From positions 1 through 38,823 of the forward strand of contig DUMU01000037.1 in NCBI GenBank assembly GCA_012839805.1: 38,823 bases of DNA, in the 5' to 3' direction. Every line of letters starts with the position of its first letter. Position 1 is the first letter of the stretch. A model generated the notes under the pieces. The model saw only the letters and a list, made by a program, of their open reading frames with translations, did no database searches and had not been told where the DNA came from. The translations under genes were made by a program, and so were the position numbers. This DNA comes from Bacillota bacterium (lineage in GTDB: Bacteria > Bacillota > Limnochordia > Limnochordales > DUMU01). Shown here piece after piece: positions 27,360 to 34,360 of the stretch.

Positions 27360-29303
27360 CTACTCGATCGCCTCGATCTTCGCCTCCAGCTCGTCGAGGA
27401 GCTGGCCAAACAGGGCGAGCGCCTGCCGGATGGGTTCGGGCGAACGCATGTCCACCCCGGCTTCGTCCAGTAGCTCCAGCGGGTAACGGGACGAGCCGCC
27501 GGCGAGGAACCGGAGGTAACGTTCGACCGCCCCCGGCTCCTCCCCCAGGCGCGTCTCCGGGCGGCTCCCCCTATCTGGCCCGGCGCTTGTGCCGGCGCCC
27601 GCCGCCGTACCTGCCTCCCCGGCCGTCCCCCCGGCCGGCCGCGCGCCTGCACCCGCTGCCTCCTGGAGAATGCCGTTCGCCAGGGCGACGGCGGCGGAAA
27701 AACCGGTCGCGTACTTGTAGACGTAGAAATTCATGTAAAAATGCGGGATACGGGCCCACTCCAAAGCTATCTCGTCATCAACTACTATATCTGGACCGTA
27801 GTAGTCACGATTGAGCTGGTAGTACGTTTTACTCAACCACTCGGGCGTCAAAGAGCCGCCATTTTCCACTTCCTCGTGAATGGCCTTTTCGAACTCGGCA
27901 AACATGGTCTGGCGGTATACCGTCCCGCGGAAAGCTTCGAGGAAGTGATTGATCACGTATAGCCGCAGGCGATCGTCGTCCAGTATTTTGCGCAAATAAT
28001 CGAAGAGAAGCACTTCGTTGACCGTAGAGGCGACTTCAGCAACGAATATCCCGTAGTGGGCGTAGACGTAGGGCTGGGCCTCCTGGCTGAAAAACGAGTG
28101 CATCGCATGTCCGAGTTCGTGAACTAAAGTGAAGAGATCGTCAAGGCGCGACTGGTAGTTCAGAAGGATGAAAGGATGAGTTCCGTAAGCTCCCCAGGAG
28201 TAGCCACCCGCGTACTTCCCCTGGTTTTCGAAGACGTCGATCCATCCTCCGCCGAGAGCACGTTCCAGGGGCTCGGCATACCTCTTTCCAAGGGGTGCAA
28301 GTGCTGCTCGAGCTCGTTGTTTGGCTTCTTCGTACGGCACCTCCATGTCCACCCGGGGAACGATGGGGGTGTAAAGATCATACATGTGGAGCTCGTCGAG
28401 TCCCAAAGCGCGACGACGGAGCCGCACGTAACGATGGAGCAGCGGAAGATACTCCCGGACGGTGGCAATCAGGTTGTCGTACACCTCGAGGGGGATGTTC
28501 TCACCATCGAGGGCCGCGGCCCGGGCGGAAGGGTACTTGCGGGCGCGGGCATAGAAGATGTTGCGCTTGACCTGGGCGGCCAGGATGGCGGCGAGAGTGT
28601 TCTTATGCTTGCCGTAGGTTTCGTATAGGGCCCGGAAAGCGTCCTGCCGGACGCGACGATCACGGCCTTCCATGAAGCGGAGATATCTGGCTTTGGTTAG
28701 CTCGACCTCCCGGCCTTGCTCGTCGCGGATGACCGGAAAGCGCAGGTCGGCGTCGTTCAGCATGGTGAAAATGTTGTCCGGAGCTTCGCCGAGCTCACCG
28801 GAGAGGGCAAGGAGGCGCTCCTCGGCCGGGGAGAGGGTGTGGGCTTTGCGCCGGAGCAGTTCGTCCAAATGGTGCCGATAAAGCTCAAGACCTTCGGTTT
28901 CGGCCAGGTAACGGCGGATGGTCTCCTCAGGCAGGGCCAGTATCTCCGGGGCGATGAAGGCGGTCGCTTCACCGGCTTCCACTCCCAGGTGCTCGGCCCG
29001 ATCAACCAGGGCCTGCGCGACCTGGTTGGTGCTATCCTCGTCCCGGTGCATACGTGCATAGACGTACAATCGCTCGAGTTTTTCGTCGATGCGGTCACGC
29101 AGGCTCAAGCAGGCAAGCAGCGTCTGGCCGCTCTCGCCAAGCCGCCCCGAGTAGGTGCGAATCTCCCCGAGCCACTCCCGGACCGCGGCATAATCGCGCT
29201 CCCAGGCTTGCTGGTCCGGATAGATGTCCTCCAGTCGCCAGCGGTATTGCTCCGGAATCTCGCTGCGCTTGGGTATGGTAAGAGGTGCGGCCGGCTCTGC
29301 CAT
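27360..29303 (-). CDS. pepF: Oligoendopeptidase F (M3B family)
   Basis: Cytosolic zinc oligopeptidase that trims peptides of moderate length. 647 residues. The zinc motif HELGH is at 395-399 (FTLVHELGHAMHSFF) with the third ligand Glu423 in VAEVASTVNE. The N-terminal RWRLEDIYPD and the helical region with VYARMHRDEDST are typical of PepF. Residues 549-592 are an inserted Gly/Ala/Thr-rich repeat stretch near the C-terminus, which is absent from ordinary PepF of about 600 residues. ATG 29303 is preceded by AAGGAG nine bases upstream; a TTG at 29333 is in frame but less likely. Confidence 0.95.
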   Translation of the reverse strand: MAEPAAPLTIPKRSEIPEQYRWRLEDIYPDQQAWERDYAAVREWLGEIRTYSGRLGESGQTLLACLSLRDRIDEKLERLYVYARMHRDEDSTNQVAQALVDRAEHLGVEAGEATAFIAPEILALPEETIRRYLAETEGLELYRHHLDELLRRKAHTLSPAEERLLALSGELGEAPDNIFTMLNDADLRFPVIRDEQGREVELTKARYLRFMEGRDRRVRQDAFRALYETYGKHKNTLAAILAAQVKRNIFYARARKYPSARAAALDGENIPLEVYDNLIATVREYLPLLHRYVRLRRRALGLDELHMYDLYTPIVPRVDMEVPYEEAKQRARAALAPLGKRYAEPLERALGGGWIDVFENQGKYAGGYSWGAYGTHPFILLNYQSRLDDLFTLVHELGHAMHSFFSQEAQPYVYAHYGIFVAEVASTVNEVLLFDYLRKILDDDRLRLYVINHFLEAFRGTVYRQTMFAEFEKAIHEEVENGGSLTPEWLSKTYYQLNRDYYGPDIVVDDEIALEWARIPHFYMNFYVYKYATGFSAAVALANGILQEAAGAGARPAGGTAGEAGTAAGAGTSAGPDRGSRPETRLGEEPGAVERYLRFLAGGSSRYPLELLDEAGVDMRSPEPIRQALALFGQLLDELEAKIEAIE

Positions 29304-29439
29304 CGCCCGATTCTCCTTCCCTGACAATTCCAAGTGGGTGGCGGTTCGTCACAGGTCCTGTCGCATGCTCGCGCATCGGCCCCGCCGGAGTCAAGCCCTG
29401 AAGCCCCGTCACCGTACCCGTCATATCCCACCGTGGTGC

Positions 29440-29453
29440 GGTTCACGTGAACC
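29440..29453. promoter_or_regulatory. Perfect 14-bp palindrome between divergent genes
   Basis: GGTTCACGTGAACC, a perfect dyad centred on CACGTG, lies in the region between divergent pepF and the LysM gene. It has the size of a dimeric repressor site. No regulator can be assigned. Confidence 0.4.
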
Positions 29454-29514
29454 TGCTCCGGCATAAGGATGGCGGAAGGGAAGTTCACGAAGTCCAGTAA
29501 AAGAGGTGGCAACG

Positions 29515-30201
29515 GTGGCAGAGGCAACGGCGGAGAATGTGGGAACGGTTCCTTCGTGGTGGAATGAAGACCCGCGCCAGCGGGAGCCGCGCCGGCCGTC
29601 GACTCCCTGTCCGGGTCTGAGCCATGTGGTACGAACCTCCGACTCCATGTGGAAGATAGCCAGGCGTTACGGCGTAAGCCTCCGCGACCTGATCGACGCC
29701 AATCCGCACATCCCCGACCCCGAGGTCCTCATTCCCGGAGATGTGCTCTGTATTCCCGGGCGACGTCCCGAAGAGCCAGAACGTCCTCCGGAAGAGATGG
29801 AGGAGTGGTGCTGTGTAATCCTGGAACCAGTGCATCGAGAGGTTGAAGACCCCTCGGTCACCCTGGTTCGCCTGGGCCGCCGAGGGCACGTCATGATCGC
29901 CCTCCATGACATGCCCGATCCCGCCCGTCTGGTCAGGGAAAGCCACCCCGATTCCGAGTTCTGGCGCCTGCGCCGGGCGGCGTACGTAGGTTGGCTAATG
30001 TCGCGAGAAGGGCGTCTAAAGCGGCGGATCTTCCTCCTCTCGGCGGGAGAAGGCTTTTGGATCGGTCACCAGGATGCTGATGTGGAGACGGAGGATGAGG
30101 TGATCGTGACCGCCGAAGAGTCAGCGCAGGTGCGGGAGCCCGGCGACGTCCTTGTGTACCGAGCGCGCCTCGAAGAATGTACGAGAAGGGAAGATGAGTA
30201 G
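29515..30201 (+). CDS. LysM-domain protein
   Basis: About 228 residues. One LysM peptidoglycan/chitin-binding module (about 36-82) is clear: SHVVRTSDSMWKIARRYGVSL, then LIDANPHIPDPEVLIPGDVLCIPG. The 120 residues after it (containing HREVEDPSVTLVRLG and GFWIGHQD) are not recognised. No signal peptide is visible. In spore formers, such unsecreted LysM proteins can be coat or cortex-associated (SafA-like); this is only an analogy. The first 30 residues are Pro/Arg-rich. GTG 29515 fits AAAGAGG; GTG 29506 is the alternative. Confidence 0.75.
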   Translation: MAEATAENVGTVPSWWNEDPRQREPRRPSTPCPGLSHVVRTSDSMWKIARRYGVSLRDLIDANPHIPDPEVLIPGDVLCIPGRRPEEPERPPEEMEEWCCVILEPVHREVEDPSVTLVRLGRRGHVMIALHDMPDPARLVRESHPDSEFWRLRRAAYVGWLMSREGRLKRRIFLLSAGEGFWIGHQDADVETEDEVIVTAEESAQVREPGDVLVYRARLEECTRREDE

Positions 30202-30253
30202 TCCATTATCAGTGAGGCTCACGCCTGCACGCTCGTTCTCACTGTCTGAGACT

Positions 30254-30281
30254 TTGACAGGGAGGACGAGCGTTCTATACT
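30254..30281 (+). promoter_or_regulatory. Promoter of the small peptide gene
   Basis: TTGACA (30254-30259), a 16-bp spacer and TATACT (30276-30281) make one of the best sigma-A matches in the window. It lies just after the LysM gene and before a short ORF and a terminator. Confidence 0.7.
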
Positions 30282-30351
30282 TCGCGGTAGCAGAACGGAC
30301 ATGCGGCCCCGGTGTCGCACGCCCGGCTGCAATTCCCGGGAGGTGGCCAAA

Positions 30352-30444
30352 GTGGCCAAAGGCGACAAGACCCCGAAGGGCCAGCCGGCTCCGCAAGGCG
30401 GCAAGCCGGGAACCAAGTCGTCCGGCAGCGAACCAAAGAAGTAA
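30352..30444 (+). CDS. Small Lys/Gly/Pro-rich basic peptide
   Basis: A 30-codon ORF starting MAKGDKTPKGQ and ending SSGSEPKK, very rich in Lys, Gly, Pro and Gln, without hydrophobic residues and so probably disordered. GTG 30352 is placed about 8 bases after GGGAGG. GTG 30343 and ATG 30301 are in frame; the last would give 47 residues with two cysteines. It has its own promoter (30254-30281) and terminator (30493-30519), which supports it as a real transcription unit. Composition recalls small spore proteins such as SspN, but the resemblance is weak and no family is claimed. It could instead be a small RNA that happens to contain an ORF. Confidence 0.5.
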   Translation: MAKGDKTPKGQPAPQGGKPGTKSSGSEPKK

Positions 30445-30492
30445 GGAATAGCAATCGGGAACGGCGCGAGATTTAAGAACGTTCTCGCGGAA

Positions 30493-30535
30493 GGGACCGT
30501 CCATCGATCGGACGGTCCCTTTGTTCGCCTTTTTC
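30493..30535 (+). terminator. Rho-independent terminator after the small peptide gene
   Basis: Perfect 10-bp stem (GGGACCGTCC at 30493-30502 with GGACGGTCCC at 30510-30519), a 7-base loop, then a T-rich tail including TTTG and TTTTT up to 30535. Confidence 0.85.
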
Positions 30536-30572
30536 GGTCCGGCGTCCCTTTGATCTAAGCACGGCCCCCCGG

Positions 30573-31949
30573 TTAGGATTCTTCGCCGGTGAGGAAAACC
30601 GGGGTCGTCAGGATCACCGTCCGGTCTCCTGCTTTCACGCGGACTTGACCCAGCACCCCTATCCACATTCCCGGGAGTCGTTTTATGGTCTGGACGAACG
30701 GTGCCTCATTGTCGCTTGCCGTTTGCACCCAGCCGGCATGCCGGAAGTCACGGGAAGGGGAAGCGGCGATCCAAAAATCGACGCTTTCGATGCCCGGGGC
30801 CGGGTCGACTAGCAGTTCAGCCGAATCATTTTCTTCTTTGAACTGCCAGCGTATCTCGGGAAGCTGCAGCTGCCCGGCTACATCGAGGTAGAAAGCACTC
30901 AAGGTGTTAAGGATCATTTCGAAGTCACCCAGGCCGTGACCGGCATTAGGGAGCGCCAGAATGTAGTTGCGGCCGGGAAGGTCGTCGTAGTAGACGTTGA
31001 GGGCGTCGGCCGGCCAGTAGGGATCGTTCGTGCCGATGATGATCAGCTTGGGCATGGTGAGAGCCTCTCGGAAAGAGTAGGGGTCGACTATCGCCGCGAG
31101 TTTCGCACCTTCTTCGGACTGGGCGATTTGGGTCAGCCCGAGCTCGGTATAGTCCGCGATCTCAGAACTGAAAGTCCCGAAAGAACGGAGCTGAAGCTTC
31201 ATCTGCTCGGCCAGGTTGAGGTTGTTATAGACCATGGGAGCGATGCCTTTCACCCGGGGGTCGATCGCTGCCGTAAGCCAGGTGGTCCAGCCGCGTTTCG
31301 AAGCCCCGAGGACCACGAAGCCCTTGATCAGGTGGTGCAGTTTCTGATCGGCGAACTCCTGGATGGCGTCCATGGCCCGGACGGCCGACTTGGTCATGGG
31401 CAGGAGCAACGGCCAGGTTTGGTCACCGGTTTCGAGGAATTCCTTGAACGTGTAGGCAATGAGAGCATCTTCATAGAGCTGGCCAAAGAGCGGCTGATTG
31501 GGAACGTCATACAGGATCGCTACCGGCGCCTGAGTGGCGGCGGCTACCATGCTCATGTACTGCAGTTCTTCTGGATCCGCACCGCTCCCGGTGATGTAGA
31601 GTAGCGCCATCTCCCGATTCCCTACGGCTGCGGGGATGAAGAGCTGCAGGCGGTGACGCCAGGTGATCCCTTGCCAGGTCTGCGAGGTGAGGGCGAGGGA
31701 GTAAAGAGTACCCTGGCCGGGGAGCGACCTGGTGCCGACCAGCTGCCACCCGTAGCTCGGGTCGCCGTTTTGGAGGTAGGCGGCGAGGCTCCCGTGGAGT
31801 CCGGTGAGATCCGGCCCCGGCGAAGGCGCTTCGGAAGTAGCGCCCGAAAGGACCTGCCGGCCGGAGAAGGCCGGCATGGCCAGGGTGGCCAGCGTGACCA
31901 CCACGATCTCCACTAGCAGCCTGCTTACGCTTTTCGCCCGCTCGTTCAT
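30573..31949 (-). CDS. PhoPQ-activated pathogenicity-related (PqaA-type) alpha/beta hydrolase
   Basis: 458 residues of the PhoPQ_related family, first seen as Salmonella PqaA; the substrate is unknown. An N-terminal hydrophobic segment (about 10-26) followed by AFSG predicts export or a membrane anchor. The conserved GASKRGWTTWL carries the nucleophile Ser217, PMVYNNLN is typical, Asp309 lies in IIGTNDPYWP and His338 in PNAGHGLG, so the catalytic triad is complete. The C-terminal domain (about 365-455) is beta-rich. ATG 31949 has GGGAGGG eight bases upstream. Divergent from the activase gene, with 143 bases between them. Confidence 0.9.
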   Translation of the reverse strand: MNERAKSVSRLLVEIVVVTLATLAMPAFSGRQVLSGATSEAPSPGPDLTGLHGSLAAYLQNGDPSYGWQLVGTRSLPGQGTLYSLALTSQTWQGITWRHRLQLFIPAAVGNREMALLYITGSGADPEELQYMSMVAAATQAPVAILYDVPNQPLFGQLYEDALIAYTFKEFLETGDQTWPLLLPMTKSAVRAMDAIQEFADQKLHHLIKGFVVLGASKRGWTTWLTAAIDPRVKGIAPMVYNNLNLAEQMKLQLRSFGTFSSEIADYTELGLTQIAQSEEGAKLAAIVDPYSFREALTMPKLIIIGTNDPYWPADALNVYYDDLPGRNYILALPNAGHGLGDFEMILNTLSAFYLDVAGQLQLPEIRWQFKEENDSAELLVDPAPGIESVDFWIAASPSRDFRHAGWVQTASDNEAPFVQTIKRLPGMWIGVLGQVRVKAGDRTVILTTPVFLTGEES

Positions 31950-32092
31950 GGCCGAACCCTCCCATTTAACTGCCGTGAAGAGCAGTATCGGTCCTTTGCT
32001 TCTGCCCCGGCCGCTTTTTTCCTGCGCCGGGAAAGATATAGAATAAATCCCGGACGGGCCGGGCGCTGGGCGGAAAGGCAGGAGTCTGTCCC

Positions 32093-34360
32093 TTGGAACG
32101 GTCGCTCTACGTTGGGCTGGACATCGGCTCGACCACGGTTAAGGTCGCCGGTATCGACGACGGAGGGCAGCTGGCCGGAGAACCCGTCTACCTGCGCCAT
32201 GACGCGTTCCCTTCGCCGATCGATGCCCTGAAATACGCATTTCGCCGCTATCTTGACACGGTGGCCGGCACGGCGGGCCGGGTGCGAGGAGTGGGCGTGA
32301 CCGGGAGCGGCCGGGCCCTGGTAGCTCACCTGGTGGGAGCCGACCTCACCCGGAGCGAGATTCTCGCCCATGCCGCGGGTGTACTCCATCTGGTAGGTCC
32401 CGGCGCGGTCGGCTCGGTGGTAGAGATCGGCGGGCAGGACTCCAAGGTCATCGTCTTCGGCGAAGACGGAATTCCCAGCTTTTTCAACATGAATACGATC
32501 TGTTCGGCCGGGACCGGGGAGTTTCTCAAGCAACTCGCGGATGAGGCAGGGCTAACTCTGGAGGAGTTCGGTCGTATCGCCCTGGAAAGCCGTCACCCGG
32601 TTACGATCGATGCCACCTGCACGGTCTTCTCCCGGCGGGACTTCCGCCACCTCACCCAAAAGGGAGTGCCGCTCGCGGATCGCTTAATGGGGGTCTGCCA
32701 CGCCCTGGTCCGCAACTATCTGGTGAACGTGGTTCAGCAGATGAAGCTGCCGTCGCCGGTCTTTTTCCAGGGGGGCGTTGCCCTTAACCCCGCGGTACGA
32801 CGGGCGCTGGCCGAAAGGCTCGGCGTCCCGGTGCACCTGACACCTCATGGCGAGGTTATTGGGGCAATAGGCATGGCCGTTCTGGTCCGGGACGAGGACC
32901 GGGGCGAGCCACAAGGCAGGCAAAGGGTGGGGGGCCGGTTTCGCGAGGATTTCTTCGATCGGCGGTTCCAGACTCGCATGCGTTACTGCCACGGTTGCCG
33001 CAACGCTTGTGAACTGGCCCAAGGGTACGAGCAGACGCCGGATGGCACCGAGGTAGTGCTTGATACGTTGGGGGGCCGTTGTGACGGATCACGGAACCCG
33101 AAGAACATAAAGGACTACCCGCAACCGTTGACCAGGCCTCACCTCTCAGTAATCCGGGACGATGTACGTAGGAGGCGCGACCGCCCGGTGGAGATGGGGC
33201 ACCGGCATGCGGCTTGGATTTCTGGAGAGCGGGAGCGGGTGCGTTCTTCTGCCGGCCGGTACGTAGCGGGGATAGACGGCGGTTCACGGGGGACGAAGTA
33301 TGCGCTCTTAAGAAGCCTGGGTGAGGGGCAGGTCGAAATAGTGGCGGTAGGGGCGCTGGAGACAGGCGGGGACGCCGTCCGGGCCTGCCTGCGGGCGATG
33401 GCCAGAATCCAGGAGGCTCTGCCCCCGGGGGAGAGGTTGGCCGCGGTCGGGACGACCGGGAGTGCGGGGGAGCTCTTCCGGGATATGCTGATCGAGCGGG
33501 TTGGGCCGGAGATTCCGAGCGCGGACTACCGTTCCACCGAGATCCTGGCCCACTATGCGTGGGCGAGTTATCGCGTTCCGGATGTGGGCACGGTAATGGA
33601 TATCGGCGGCAACGACGCGAAGATCATTGTGGTAAAGGAAGGGGGCCAGGGGGGGCTCGACTTTGCGATGAACGACAAGTGTGCCGCCGGGACGGGCGCC
33701 TTCCTCGAGGCCGTGGCCAGACGCTTCCACGTCCCCATCGAAAAGTTCGCATCGGTGGCGCTGGAGGCGACGAACCCCGCCCGGATAGCCGGGCGCTGTG
33801 CGGTTTTCGGTGAGTCGGATGTAATTCACAAAGCGCGGGTCGGATTCACGACCCCTGATCTTTTTCTTGGTGCGGCCTTCTCGGTCTGCCGTACGTATCT
33901 GTCGGACGTGGCCCGAGGTCACGAGCTGCGGCTACCTGTAGTCGCACAAGGGGGCACTTTTCTGAATGCTGCCGTGGTGCACGCGTTCCGTGAAATGCTG
34001 GAGCTAGGGCCGGAGGAGTTCCGGCTGGCCGAAGACCCGCGGGAGGTGCTGGGTGCAGGCGCTCTGGGAGCGGCGCTGCTCGCCCTCGGCCGGTGGGAGC
34101 AGGGGTTCGAATCACGGTTCAAAGGGTTTGGACGTATCCTGAGTAGTCAATACGAGACCATAACGGTAACTTGCAGCCACCCCGGGTGCTTGCGCCGGTG
34201 CCGGGATCTGGTGGTTCTCCTCGAGAACGGCGAGCCGATCGCAGGCTACCGTTCGGTCGCCTGTGAACGGGGATTTTTCGACGGGCCTTTCGAAAGCCGG
34301 GAGGAGCGTGATCATGTCGTCAACCTGCTCCGAGCTCATGTCGACGCCGTATACGCCTAG
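32093..34360 (+). CDS. 2-hydroxyacyl-CoA dehydratase-type activase, tandem ATPase domains
   Basis: 755 residues with two BadF/BadG/BcrA/BcrD (ASKHA-fold) ATPase domains, the type that injects an electron into 2-hydroxyacyl-CoA dehydratases or related reductases at the cost of ATP. Domain 1 (5-270) has VGLDIGSTTVKV, EIGGQDSK, CSAGTGEF with Cys137, and CTVF with Cys176. Domain 2 (388-690) has AGIDGGSRGTK, DIGGNDAK, CAAGTGAF with Cys530, and Cys569. The paired cysteines are the [4Fe-4S] ligands shared across a dimer. Between them Cys299, Cys302, Cys306 and Cys330 form a possible extra metal site, and the C-terminus has CSHPGCLRRC. TTG start behind GGCAGGAG. It overlaps the next gene by 47 bases, so the two products are probably partners. 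Confidence 0.9.
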   Translation: MERSLYVGLDIGSTTVKVAGIDDGGQLAGEPVYLRHDAFPSPIDALKYAFRRYLDTVAGTAGRVRGVGVTGSGRALVAHLVGADLTRSEILAHAAGVLHLVGPGAVGSVVEIGGQDSKVIVFGEDGIPSFFNMNTICSAGTGEFLKQLADEAGLTLEEFGRIALESRHPVTIDATCTVFSRRDFRHLTQKGVPLADRLMGVCHALVRNYLVNVVQQMKLPSPVFFQGGVALNPAVRRALAERLGVPVHLTPHGEVIGAIGMAVLVRDEDRGEPQGRQRVGGRFREDFFDRRFQTRMRYCHGCRNACELAQGYEQTPDGTEVVLDTLGGRCDGSRNPKNIKDYPQPLTRPHLSVIRDDVRRRRDRPVEMGHRHAAWISGERERVRSSAGRYVAGIDGGSRGTKYALLRSLGEGQVEIVAVGALETGGDAVRACLRAMARIQEALPPGERLAAVGTTGSAGELFRDMLIERVGPEIPSADYRSTEILAHYAWASYRVPDVGTVMDIGGNDAKIIVVKEGGQGGLDFAMNDKCAAGTGAFLEAVARRFHVPIEKFASVALEATNPARIAGRCAVFGESDVIHKARVGFTTPDLFLGAAFSVCRTYLSDVARGHELRLPVVAQGGTFLNAAVVHAFREMLELGPEEFRLAEDPREVLGAGALGAALLALGRWEQGFESRFKGFGRILSSQYETITVTCSHPGCLRRCRDLVVLLENGEPIAGYRSVACERGFFDGPFESREERDHVVNLLRAHVDAVYA

